Positions 13,644 through 26,294 of a stretch of 64,000 nt of DNA are shown here, one piece after another. Made by a program: the position numbers and the translations under genes. The DNA is from Auanema rhodensis. Taxonomy: Eukaryota; Nematoda; Chromadorea; Rhabditida; Rhabditidae. The number at the start of each line of letters is the position of its first letter. The first letter of the stretch is position 1. The notes under the pieces are model-generated. The model worked only from the letters and a program-made list of their open reading frames with translations. It was not told where the DNA came from and did no database searches. Location: positions 6,634,001 to 6,698,000 of the forward strand of contig OZ059896.1 in assembly GCA_964057225.1 (NCBI GenBank), read 5' to 3'.

Positions 13644-14623
13644 TTATTTTTGACATAATTTGGTGATAATTTTTCGAAATGTACTTCGAAAATCTCGTGA
13701 AAAAACAGCGTAGAGTAATGGATTGATAGCAGAATTGGAGTAACCCAACCAAAAGGCAACAGTGAATAATAAATGTGATATGCAATCCGGAACTTTGCAA
13801 AATCCATTAATCTAAAACATATGTTCTTAAGTAGTTCAAACTATAGTTTTAAGAAATATACCTGCATAACATATATACTAAAGAATGGGAACCATGATAT
13901 AATAAAAGCACCGACAACAATTGAAGTTGTTCGAGCTACTCTCATTTCAGCTGTACGAAGTGAAATACGTGATAATCGTGAATATGTTCGCATACTAAAT
14001 ATTTTATATAAAGAAAACATACAATTAATTGAAAACTTACGGAAGTTTTATGGTGGTATGAGTATTACGATCTGAGTTACGGACAACTCCGCCAATTACT
14101 GGAAGAAACAACGCAGCAGAGAATAAAGATCTTATATCAACATTTGTATCCTTTGTTTGTCTCACTATAATTTGTGAATATTGAGAAAGTGTATAAGGAG
14201 CAAGCTGTGTGTTAATCAGTGATATTTGAACGAATATGTAGGCGGATAAGCTTTTCACAAATAATTTTTGAAGCATAGAAGTGGTAATCAGGGTTGGACT
14301 AAGAGTTCACAAAACCAGTTATTACAATTATTTTACATACAGATCTTAACAACTATGATTTTTTATTGTTAAAAACACGATTTTTTTTGTATTTCTTTTA
14401 TTTGCATCTGTATGTCTTTTTTTGGTTGAAAAGAATGTTATTTTGGATTATTTTAATTATTCATATTCTTCAGAATTTTCACGTATTCAATACGAATTCA
14501 AATTCCAATTTTTCAATTAATTGATAGATGATTAATTATAAATGATCATCAAACTCATAAGAAAAACAAATTAAGTTTTTGTGGCTGAACCTCTGAAGAG
14601 AACCTCAAACATCTAGTTTAATT

Positions 14624-14688
<65 letters not shown>

Positions 14689-15932
14689 CCTTTCTCTCTT
14701 TCAAAAACCAAAATACGTCAAAAGTTCAAATACATAAATATAAATGTATATGTATGTACATATGAACTTTCATTAAAGAAATGATAACTAAAGAGATAAA
14801 CGCTTTTAAAAATGAAATGTACCTATAGTTTGGATGTTTTCCGTGTCATTAGTTGTTGTTTGGTGACAAAAATTCGAACTAGTAACCATTTGTTTTACAT
14901 TCTGGCTTTCAAGCGACTGAAAACCGATAGTTCATCAATGGATGGGAAACAAAATTACCGCAGCAGATTTACGACGACCCCTATGAACTCGAAGTGCTAT
15001 TCCATCCGTGTAATTCACTTTTTTGGAACTGTTATTAAGAGATACTTGATTGAAGATTGATACATTCAAAATAATCTTAAAACAATCTGAATATCAATCT
15101 TATATTCTTGATAAATTTACCATTATAACTGCTGGAATAATAAATGATACTGAAGCAGAAAACAAAATATAAACAGACGGCAGTTCCACTGGGGAACATT
15201 CCGTTTTTGGTGAATCTGCTAGTGTTTCCAGAATAAATAAAACGGATGCTAACAGAAGTGGAATAGACCACGCTAGAAATATCAATAAGCGAATAACTCT
15301 GAAAGTGTAATAGATTTTTTGGTTTAGATGAAGCATTAATTTTCTATATTTCTCTTAAAAAAATTTTTTTTTGAAGAAATTGATTTTTTATATTTTTGTT
15401 TCAGTACTTGTATACTTTAACAATTCAACAATTTACAATATTTGATTGGCATATAAGCCTTTAACTCATTGAAAAACAAAATTAATTTTAATTGGTGTTA
15501 CTTACCGTGTAGATGATATGCTTGGGTATCGAATAGGTTGTTTAACAGCCATGTACCTATCAAAGCTTATAGCCAATAGACTATAAATAGATGATGTTGA
15601 TAGCCAAACATCTAATGAAAGCCAGAATCGACATCCTAATTCACCGAAGAGCCATTCATGACGGTCTTCCTTAAAAGCGCAAGTGAACTATTATAAAAGG
15701 AAAGAAAATTTATATAATTCCAACGAACATTACCAACCTGAACAATCGCAAAAGGAATTATGAGAATTCCAAGCAACAAATCACTAACAGTCAAAGACAA
15801 TATTAATGAATTTGTCGGAGTATGTAATGATTTTTGGCTGACTAATATATATAAAACAACAATATTACCAGCTATGATAATAAAGTCAACCAGAAGCATC
15901 AAAATACTTACATAAGAATTTATAAACGCCAT
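13644..15932 (-). CDS. Biogenic-amine-type rhodopsin-family GPCR
   Basis: Exons on the minus strand: 15932-15738, 15669-15506, 15298-15121, 15075-14959, 14916-14823, one ending at 14041 (start about 14276 or slightly upstream), 13994-13862, 13811-13644. Seen: TM1-TM2 with LSLTVSDLLLG; TM3 with Asp in LDVWLSSTSS (amine-binding position) and the DRY motif as SFDRYMAV; TM5 with paired serines (FSASVSF); a long third loop; TM6 FIISWFPFF; TM7 GYSNSAINPLLYAVFS (NPxxY-type). The Asp3.32 and TM5 serines fit octopamine, tyramine, dopamine or serotonin receptors; I cannot choose between them. The join between the fifth and sixth listed exons is not phase-consistent, so a small exon in the third loop may be missing from this model; the roughly 0.55 kb intron there carries a (CT)n repeat. 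It ends 67 bp from the stop of the convergent channel gene. Confidence 0.85.
14627..14686. repeat. (TC)n microsatellite in GPCR intron
   Basis: Uninterrupted TC dinucleotide run of about 60 bp, read as (GA)n in the direction of the aminergic GPCR gene. It lies in the third-loop intron. Confidence 0.97.
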
Positions 15933-15962
15933 ATTTATTTTTAAAAACTGAAAAAAAAATCT
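15933..15962 (-). promoter_or_regulatory. Acceptor-like site just upstream of the GPCR start
   Basis: On the minus strand a poly-T tract ends in CAG (15950-15948), 15 nt before the ATG. This is either a spliced-leader trans-splice acceptor or the end of a 5' UTR intron. Confidence 0.5.
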
Positions 15963-18900
15963 ATAAAAGAGAAAAAAATCTATATACATGAATGCATAGA
16001 TATAACAACTGATTTTTGATTAATAAATATTTCACGAAGCAAAATTAAAACAAAAGTTCGCTAGACGATAAACCTAACAAAATCGAAGTGAATTAACTGT
16101 GCTAATTAGAAATATTTGACATTTCTCAGAAGTAGCATACACATACTTTATTAAGCTTTTACTTTTACACGAACAAGAGGTCATTATCAAGACTTTTTTT
16201 CCTAAAATGAAGAAAGCGAGAAAAAAACGTTTAGAAGATAAATGTGAAGCATTTTTGCATTTCTTTTCTCATTTTTTTATCAAAGAATTTATAAGAATTT
16301 CAATCTAACCCACTCTTGCTCACTTTATCGCACAAACCACTCAATCTATTTCTATTCTTAGTATGTGAACAAGTAAAATTTCAAAACTGAATAGCAAACC
16401 GTTGAATTCTGAATATCCTCTCATGATTCAAAAAAAAAAAGAAATTGTTTTTCATTTGATGCATCGCCAAATACGAATATAAACATTAAAGAGTTAAAAA
16501 GCGGATTTAGCAGGATTCTTCATTGTCATATTGAATTCAAACTAAAAAATAACAATATATGTACGATGTGACAATTGAATGCTTATTAAACCTGCTAAGA
16601 ATAAAATTATAATCAAAAATTTAATCAAAATCAAAGGGAATTGATATGCAAAGTTTATTTTCATAGAGATGAAACACAATGTGCATAAAAGTTTGAGGAT
16701 ATTTTGAGAAAAATAACTGCGTTACCATCATTTCTTTCATTGTTTCTTTTTTTTTTCATTCTCTCTATATATATCTCCCTCTCTGTTTCTTTTCTTTTTA
16801 ATATTTTTTTTCTATATTACTTGTTCTTCTCTTTTTTTCTTTTCGTTCACTAGTTAGATCTAATAAGAAAATTCAAAATTAAAAGATATTGACTGAAAGA
16901 AGTACAGGAAAAAAAAGCAGAAAAAAAAATTCAAATCGTAAACACGACAAATAATGAGAAAGTTAAGTGGAATTGCCTTCAACTCCAACAAAAAAAAAAT
17001 ACTTTCCGTTGGAAAAAAAAATCTAGCTGTGCTGTCTTTGGGCCTTTTGTGTGTTGGAAGGTTTGATAGTAAAATCAATTCATTATATTATATAATTTTG
17101 AACTAAGATTGGCACATTGTTCAAGAAAGCATATTACGATTCCAAATTTGTAATCATCCTATAATGAAAATCAAATCGGTCATTGTTACAAATATAAAAA
17201 TTCAAAAAAGATTTGAACAAACAGGAAGAAAAATTAGCTGCTTCATTCATAAGATAAGAAAAGGAGATGGAAAAAATGAAGCAAGCGACAGAAAAAGTCT
17301 GGAAAACTGAAGAAGTAAAGGCAAGAGCCATTAAGTTTCATCAATGCAAATTAAGGGCACGTTTATAGAAGTTATTCAAAGGGTTCTGAAGAATTCCGAT
17401 ATAAATATTTTTTTTTAATTCTACCTTATTGCTACAAATTGTTATTTTAAAACAATATGTTGATGAATTAGAGTTATTATTAAGTTGGTTATACACTTAT
17501 TCAAAAGGAAAAAAGCAATTAAAAGTTCAAAATTATCAATAAGAACAATTATATTTTCAAGAAAAAGTTTTAGGAAAAATAGCGTTTCATAGTTAAATGA
17601 ATAAAATTTGATAATAAATAAACGGAGTACAATGATGCTCATGAATAATAAAGTTAATTCAGATTTATTAACTAAAGATTTCAATAAGAAAAGGTGAGAA
17701 AACAAATAATCGATTTGATAGAAAAACAAATATTGAAATGAATATTAAAATGATAATTTATCAAGAAATAGGGTCTTTGGTATAGATTATAATAGGTTGA
17801 AATGGGAGAGTATTATAACAAAAACATGAAAACATAAGATTAAATTCAGAAATATCTGTATAACTTGAACAAATTAAACATTGAAAAAAAGTGTAAGAAG
17901 GAAGAAAGAAGATTCAGTTCAAGCAGATGATGACAACGTCTTCTCGACATTCTACAATGAACACAAAGAATGAGTTAGGGGATAAAATAGAAGGAAGCCT
18001 AGCCAAGCCGGAAATAGCCATTCTAGTCGAGTTTTAAGAACAGCTTTATTTTATGAGAGTATTCAATGCTAAAGCGAGAAAAACGTTCAATTCTATAGTA
18101 ACTTTTTTGGATAAAGTGATTTTTTTCATTTATTGAATTGACCTGTTTTGAAAAGTCCATTGCTTTTCAAAATCACGCAGAAAATGGATAAGGGAAGAAG
18201 CAGCGAGTTGAAATACTCAACAAATAAACATATTAGTAAGATTCTTGCTGCTTGCCGAAGATATTTTTTAGTTGATGGTATCAAAAGTTTGAAAACTAAA
18301 AATAAATAGAAATTTTTTGCGAATTACCAAAGATCATTGGATGTTTCCTTGCAAGAACATCAAAGAGAGTGAGAAAAACTGCTTTAAAAGATTGTTCATG
18401 AACATCATTAAATATATGATGAAAGAAAAATAGAAATATATTGAAAACAAATTGAGCACATGGTTACAAATGTTATAAAAGAACATTACAAGCCAATAGT
18501 TTAGAAGAGTTTTGACAAGTTGATGTTGTTAGTATTGATATAACATTGACAGATGAACTATGTTAGGTCAGAAACACAGCAAAGTAAAAATAAATTTGAA
18601 ACATCAAATGATTATAAAGAGTTGAAACTATATTAATAAATGTTGTTTCTTTTGAATTAGTTCAAGTCGCAAATGAACTTGAAATTTGTTCAATTTATTC
18701 TTCTAGTTTTCAATAGGTTCTTCATATATTTATGTACATCTTATGTTGCTTTCAAGTTCGATTGATTATAAAATCAAAGATGTATAACTGAAGATGTGTT
18801 TAATAAGCTTGTTTTAGAACATTGAAGCAATTAAAATATTTTTCTCAAATATAGTGAAGGTAGATAGTAGAATAGTAGTAATAATATTAATATATTATAT

Positions 18901-21268
18901 GCACGCTAATAAGTATTTTTCTCTCAGCTTTATGAGATCATTTCAATCTTATGGCATGTCGTCTCTGGAGAGAAACAATTGGGGGTGGAACTGAGCACAG
19001 AGCGAGCAAACATTTTTTTGAAACTTATAAACTAATTGATTAGTTAGAATTTAAGAGATTCTATTTTGAGCAATGAAATAAATATTTTCGCAGGATTTTC
19101 AAATTATGCTCCAAAATATGGTAAAAACTTCAGACTCCACAAACAAACGAATCGGCCCTCAAGATTTGTTTCAGCTTTTTTTATGAATGCGAAGGATGTA
19201 TATATATTCGAGAGTTAAAACACAGATTTAAATAACAAAATGCCAGAAGAAGCGTTATTATCACGAGCATGTCACCCACATTATTTCTGATCTTTGGTAA
19301 AATCTAAGATACAAGAATCTAGAAAACAGATATCAAAGATATGAACAAATACTTGGGATAAATGGATATTTCATGGTATATTTGTGTCAAAATAACCTTT
19401 TTTAGTATTACTAGGGTCTAGCTTTTTTTTTAAAGAAATTAGTAAGATTCCTTTAAAATTAATAAACAGCTCAGATTCAATTATTCGAACGAAATTGACG
19501 AAAAATCTAATTTTAACTCATTTATTTGATCGCTTAGGTAATTAAATAAGCGAATAAATGCAGTTCCTCGTTGGATGAGTAAGATCTCAATTTCCTCAAT
19601 TTCTTATTTCTATTACAACAAAGGAAGATGTTCTTTCTCATGTAGCAAAGGCTAATTATGAGTGAATAGAGCTAGATATTGCATATACATACATATGTAC
19701 ATATATATATATTCAACTTTGTTTAGTTACTAACATACATATATGTTTAAGCGTATAATTCGTCACATGAATGTATGTCTGGATATATAAGTTTGAAATC
19801 TCAAGTATTTTTCCAATGGTTTTCCGCAAAACATGAATCTCTAATATTCCACAGATCTAAGTTCTAAGGAAACTGTTTCAAAACTCGAAGCAAGAGTATT
19901 AGGTGTATACAAACTTCTTAATAGTTTCGAAATGTTTGCTTTTACGAAGCTATTTTAGAAGTAAAAACAATTTAAGGTAGATAGTCTAATGGCTTCAGAT
20001 ATTGCTTAAAATTAACAAAAAATTGTGAAACTTTCTACAGCTGAAGAATCACGCTAAAATAATTATGTTCTCAATTGCATAGAAGTATTTTAGCTAGTGA
20101 AGACTAAACATTTTTCGTTTGTTCAAAAAAAATGTAAGACGTTACTCAAAACATATTTAAAAGGCCTTGGACAACTTCAAACTCTATACAAACGTAAAAA
20201 AAGATTTTGTTAGATAAAAATCGATGTAGGATGAATGTTGGTTCACAATAACTTGATTTTATCAAAATTATCGCAACCTAATGATTACAACTCTAGTTTC
20301 AGAGAAGAAATTGAATATACCAATGAATCTCAATCAGTAGATATACTTGTATGTCTTCAGCGAGGTACTCACTCACTAGACTTCGAAATTTCAATATGTG
20401 CATGAGTAAGGTAATAACAATAATACTAAAATTGGATGTCATATCCGAAGAGAATCATTATAATTTTATCCGATTATCTGATTTTCAATCAACCGCATCA
20501 CATGAATTACTTTATTAACGCCTCATGTTTTAATGGAAGCCAATTCACTATGAATAATCTAACATATATTGTGCAAATATTATTATATTATTGTTTATAG
20601 AATAATTTATTACTATTTTAAAAAATGTTATAAGAAAAAATAAATTAAAATATCCATATAAAGAACGGATAATTTTTTTCAAGCAATTGCTATATCTTTT
20701 TTTGCTTAGATTTCGTTACATTATTATATTTGTTGTATTTTTCGCACAGAAACCCTATGATGAGCAAGACGAAATTATTTTATAAAAAAATAGTATTTAT
20801 AACTCCATTCCGCGACTACGGTATCCTTTTTCATGCACTATGTCACACTTATATGAAACGTCATTCTTACACGTAATTAACTTTTTTATTTCGCAATCGA
20901 AAAAACTCAGAGTTAAGTATAACAAAAGTTCAGCAGCATGATCTTTATAATTTTATTTATATATTAATTTAAGATAATACGAGTAAATATCATTATAGTA
21001 ACGTGTTTCACAAAACTAAAAATTAATTGGTCCCGCCACGACAACCTTGATATTTATAAACTGCCTCGGTATTTTATTCAGTGACATGGAACTTGATTCA
21101 TATCCAACTTCCAATGTAATGAGTGATTACAGTAATTTTATGCTTTTCCTTTTTTGGCTTCAAACCATTAGCATATTGTTCAATAATATCTTTGCTTGCT
21201 AGTTCAGCATGTTTCCATTTTTTATATGATTAGTTTAAGATTTGATAAAGAAAAGTCGGTGCAGCACA
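15963..21268. other. Gene-poor AT-rich region
   Basis: About 5.3 kb without a gene I can support. Open frames are short, AT-rich and without recognisable domains. From about 16.2 to 18.9 kb the plus strand is clearly purine-rich. The last few hundred bases should hold the SEC24 promoter. No tRNA, rRNA or transposase signature was seen. Confidence 0.6.
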
Positions 21269-24200
21269 ATGTCGTATGCACCGAACTTTCCTTCTGCAGT
21301 TCCACCTGCAGTTCCTCAAAATGGTTATTATAGTAAGACAACTTTTTTTTTGTTTCACATGTTTTTTTTTATCAGATCAGCCACCAATGAACGCTAATAA
21401 CAGTACTCAACAATCCAATTCTAACAATTACAGTCAAAATAAGCCTGGTGAGAATAGACATTTCTGCCCGTATATGTTGCTAGTTTTATAGGTCCACCTC
21501 AAATGCCAGGACAATATCCTCAACCGGGGGCTTTTGCACATCCTGGAGCTAATAACATTCCAAATTCTGGAGTTCCCGCACCAGGCCAACCTCAGACACA
21601 GCAAGGCCAAACGCAAGCTCCACATTTTCAACACCAGCCTGGATTCCCTCCGGCTACTCAACAGACTTCAGCCAGGCAGACACCAGCATCACAACCTCAC
21701 CCAGCTCAACCTGGTCTTTCACAGCAAACTCCTCAGCCTGGATTTCCTCAACAGACTAATGCACAAGCAGGATTCCCACCTCAATTGTCTCAGCAAGTGT
21801 ACCCTCAACAAAGTGCTCCAGGTGGACTTCCAGCTCAACCTCCAGCAACGCAACCTGGAATTCATCCACAGTCTCAATCTGGCCAACCTGGAATCCCTGT
21901 AAAGTCTCAGACACCCCAGCCTGGATTCCCACAGCATTCTCAAACATCTCAACCTGGGTTTCCTCAACAGTCTCAAACATCTCAACCTGGCTATGCCCAA
22001 CAATCACAAGCACCTCAAGCAGGATTTCCCCCACATGCGCAAGGCCCACAAGCTGGGTTTTCTCAACAAGCGCCCAAGCCAGGGTTTCCTCAACAAGCAC
22101 CAGGTGGCCAACCACAGTACCCCGGCATGCCTCCTCAGGTTTAACAGTGTTTTTTTAAATTTTTAAATTTTTTTTTAGCAATTCCCTCAAGTTGCTGGAG
22201 CAGCGCAAGCGCCTCAGCCTGGCGGATTTCCTCCTATGCCTTCATTTCCTGGTGCAGCTCCTGCACAAGGTTTTCCCCAACCTGGTGGTCCTCAGCAAGG
22301 AATGCCAACCATGCCAGGTATATTATCTTTGTTTTTCGTGTTCAAATTAAATAGTTTCAGGAGGTATGCCTCAACCTGGTTTTGCACCTGGTCCTCCAGG
22401 TATGCCTGGAGCCCCTGGAATGCCTGGAGCCCCTGGAATGCCTGGAGCCCCTGGAATGCCTGGAGCCCCTGGAATGCCTGGAGCTCCTGGAATGCCTGGA
22501 GCCCCTGTAATGCCTGGTGGTCCTGGAATGCCTGGAGGTCCCGGAATGCCTGGAGGATATCCTAATGCTCCTCAGAGACAGAGATTGGATCCAAACATGA
22601 TGCCTAGCGCAGTAAACAATGAATTTTAAGCCAACAAAACTTCTAATTTCTTAGGTATCCGTGATGGAAGATGATGCGGTGCGAGCTGGTATTTTCCCAA
22701 CAGGATATCCATTCGCTGAGCCTCCTCCACTTGTTTCAACAACTATCTTTGCACAAGATCAAGGTATTAATAGTTTTATTTGACTGCCACATCATGCTTT
22801 ATAGGTAACTGCAACCCTCGATACATGAGATCGTCGTTGTATGTAGCACCTGCTAATAACGATCTGCTAAAAACTTCTCAGATACCCTTTGCTGTTGCAT
22901 GCTCTCCATTCGCAAAGCTTCATCCAAATGAGGTTTGCAGACTAAGAATATTTTTTCTTTACCGTACAAACTTAGCAACCTCCTCCTGTAATTGACCTTG
23001 GTCTTGGTGGCCCTGTTCGTTGCCAAAGATGTAAAGCATATATTTGTCCATTCATGGAATTCCAGGATGGCGGAAGACGATTCCGTTGTCCATTCTGTAA
23101 CGCTAGCACTCCAGGTAAACAATAATAATTAACTATATTTAACTGTTTATTTTTTTAAGTTGAGGATGTATACTTTGCTCATTTGGATCATACCGGACGT
23201 AGAACAGATATTGAACACAGACCAGAACTTTATTTAGGTGCCTATGAATTTGTTGCAACTAAGCAATACTGCAAGGTAATTACAGCAAGTTTATTTCAAT
23301 ATACTTAACTATGTTGTTAGAATGGACTTCCACCCAAGGAACCTGCTTTTATTTTCATGATTGATGTGTCATACAATTCTATGCAAAATGGAATGGTTCA
23401 AGTATTATGCTCAAATTTGGAAAAATGTCTTAAAGATTTACCGAGGTACTTGTGGACAAACTGTTTGAATAGTTTAGTTGTTTCTTTAAAGAGAGCTCAA
23501 TCAGCCAGAGTCTAGTATTCGTATTGGGCTAGCTACTTTCGATCAAGCTGTTCACTTTTATGATCTTTCTTCTGCTAAGCCGAATATGCTTGTTGTTGGT
23601 ATGTTTTTACTATCAAGAAGTTAAACAAAATTTCCTTTCTAGGCGATGTAGGTGAAATGTTTGTTCCAATTGTTGACGGTCTTTTGTTGCCTTATAATGA
23701 AGCTATAGTTGGAATTAGAGCTGTTCTTGCCGAAATACCTAAGTTATTTGCAACAAGCAAAGGCACAGAGACAATATTAGGACCTGTGGTTCATGCTGGT
23801 TTAGATGCATTAAAGGTGATATTATAATGTGTTTTCTAAATTTTATTGTTTATTCAGTGTGCCGATCGTGCAGGAAAATTGTTCATTTTTACCAGTGCTC
23901 TACCCACATTAGAAGCTCCGGGTAAATTAAAAACTAAGAATGACAGACCACTTCTGGGAACCGATAAGGAAAAGGTTTTTTCATTTTGAATTACTTAGTA
24001 TCATGTAATTGTTTTTAAGACTGCTCTTTCTCCTCAAGTAGATTTCTACACCAAAACAGCTGAACAATGTGTTAAGGTATAATATCGCTTTCAAATATTT
24101 TACAAATTTCATTCGCTAGGCTGGAGTAACCATTGATTTATTCGTTTTCCCAAATGCATTCATTGATATTGCCACAATCGGTCAGCTTACAGCTGTTACG

Positions 24201-25875
24201 GGTGGTTCGCTTTATAAATATCAGTATTTCACTGTGAGTTGGTTTTGCTGATTTATCGTATTCATGCTATGCGTTCAGCCGGATAAGGATGCCTCTAGAT
24301 TCCTCAGTGATCTTCATCATGATATTTCGAGAAAAATTGGGTTCGATTGCATGGTTCGTATTAGATCTAGCGCAGGTATGGATATGAACTAGTCTCTTTT
24401 AAATTGAATTTTTCTCTGCTAGGTATTCGCCCAGTTTCTTTCACTGGTTCTTTCTTTATGGAGAACTCAACAGATTTGGAAATTGCATCTCTTGATCAAG
24501 ACAAGGTTTTTATTATTATTTAATATTTCAATTTGTTAAATATTGTTATTTAAGACTTTCTTCGCCGAAATTAAGCACGATGATAAGTTATCAGATCAAG
24601 CTGCTATTATCCAATGCGCTGTATTATATACTTCATGCAGTGGGCAACGAAGACTTCGTATTCTCAATCTGTGCCTACCTGTATCCTCTGATTATGATCA
24701 GCTCTTTAAGGTTGCAGATCACAACACTCTTGTTACATATCTTTTCAAACAAGGTTTTTCTTTCTTTTTTCTTTTTTTTCTTTTTTGCAAACTATTCATT
24801 ATTTTAGCTGTACAAATTAATCGCGAAAAGGGTATTAAGGAAGTTCGGGAAGCAATGCCATCACGAGCAGCACAAATTTTGGCTATTTACAGGTCTTTAT
24901 ACTGTATTTTGTCGTAATCGAATGTTATTTTTTTCAGAGAAAAGTGTAGTGGAAATCCTCCATTAGGACAATTGATTCTTCCAGAAGCTCTTAAGCTTCT
25001 TCCATTATTTGTTAACTCTATGTTAAAAAATGATGCTGTCAGTGGAGGTCAGGGTTCTTACTTTTAGAATAACCTCGATGTTGCTTTACAGGTAGCGAAC
25101 TTACTGTGGATGATAAGGCCTGGATGATCGAACTAATACGCTCATTGGGAATTTCAGACTGTATGCGTATCCTGTATCCTAAGTTAGTTTTGTTTTCAGT
25201 TTTTCTTTTTAACTAGTTCTTAATGTATGCATATCGAATGTTTATTTATTCATAATTTCTTTGTTATGATGATTATTTTTATGTTGTTACAGAGTTGTAG
25301 CTGTATCTACTATAGAAATTCAAGAACCTTCTGATTTCATTGAACTTCCATCAGCTATTCGCGCTAGTATGGACTACTTATCTAATGATAAAGTAATATT
25401 TGTCTATTTTTATTTTTTCCATTCATTACTTGATTGTAGGCATATCTCATCGATAACGGTATTGCCTTGTTCTTGTGGATTGGCTTAGGTGTCTCAGAGG
25501 AATGGGTCAGAGATTGTTTTGGAGCTAGCTCAGTTACTCATATGGACACTGAAACTGTATTTTTTTCTGAATTTCGTATATAATATTTTAATTTAGCATG
25601 TTATTCCTGAAAAAGACAATGCGAAATCTAGAGGGCTTCGCAAGGCCATTCAGCTTCTTGAACTTGAGGGATCTAGAACTAGAAAATTCTTCATTATCAG
25701 AGAAAAAGATGCTCTTGAACCATGGATGAAAAAATTCTTAGTTGAGGTATAAATTATGGCCTGTGAACTCTCACCTATTCTTCCCTCTTTTCAGGATAAG
25801 TCTTGTCCAAATTCCATGTCCTACGTTGACTTCCTTTGTCATCTACACAGAGAAATTCGGAACGTTCTGTCTTAA
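21269..25875 (+). CDS. sec-24.1: SEC24-type COPII coat subunit (SEC24C/D-like)
   Basis: Twenty-five exons joined by 24 introns, start [13 protein letters not shown] at 21269, stop TAA 25873-25875. The N-terminal third (to about 22630) is Pro/Gln/Gly-rich and disordered, with QPGFPQQ-type repeats and a Gly-X-Y collagen-like tract. The conserved core begins at about 22660: zinc finger CQRC...CPFC (about 23020-23100), trunk ([12 protein letters not shown], about 23350), beta-sandwich and helical domains, and a gelsolin-like C-terminus ([10 protein letters not shown]...) ending in [11 protein letters not shown]. It pairs with SEC23 in the inner COPII coat and selects cargo at ER exit sites. Four of 24 introns end in AAG (exons starting 23160, 23492, 24020, 24555). 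The symbol assumes orthology to C. elegans sec-24.1, supported by the downstream POLD2 gene. Confidence 0.96.
22394..22560 (+). repeat. 18-bp coding minisatellite (collagen-like)
   Basis: Tandem 18-bp units based on cctggagcccctggaatg, inside SEC24 exon 5. They encode repeated G-M-P-G-A-P, i.e. Gly-X-Y triplets. The first units are near-identical and later ones drift to GMPGGP, which suggests recent expansion from one end. Confidence 0.95.
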
Positions 25876-26294
25876 TTTATTTATTTTTATTATTTATTGA
25901 TCGTACAGAGCAACTAATCAGATTTTATATCTTCCTTAACGTTCAAATTCATATTGTATTAGAGTTTTATTTAAGTTTAACAAGTATTGTATAAGTCTAG
26001 CCGCAAAAACTTCGAATTCTTTGGGTGGAATTCCAAAGTCAATGTGCATTAATTTATCTGATTTCTGTGATGCTCTATAATGTCGTTAGTTTTCAAATAG
26101 CCTGTTTTCATAGGGGACTACTATTACAACTTTGGTGGAGAGTATTCCTTTTATTATCGCTGGTCAATTGTTTTTATGGTTTCTTTAAATTAATGAATTA
26201 ATTTATTTTCAACTTTGAAATACTTGTGTCGTTTTGTCGGCAGATTATTGTTTCTAATTGATGCGTAATACTCAACATCGTAAGATTTTTCAGA
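25876..26294 (+). promoter_or_regulatory. SEC24-POLD2 gap with trans-splice-like acceptor
   Basis: A 419-nt gap separates the SEC24 stop from the POLD2 ATG. A strong acceptor, gatttttcag (26284-26293), ends one base before the ATG and has no upstream cis donor exon that I can see. In nematodes this pattern marks spliced-leader addition, and the short same-strand spacing suits an operon. Confidence 0.6.

Noticed and set aside
21434-22115. Minus-strand open frames of 75-119 codons
   Set aside because: They are antisense shadows of the repetitive Gln/Pro-rich SEC24 exon.
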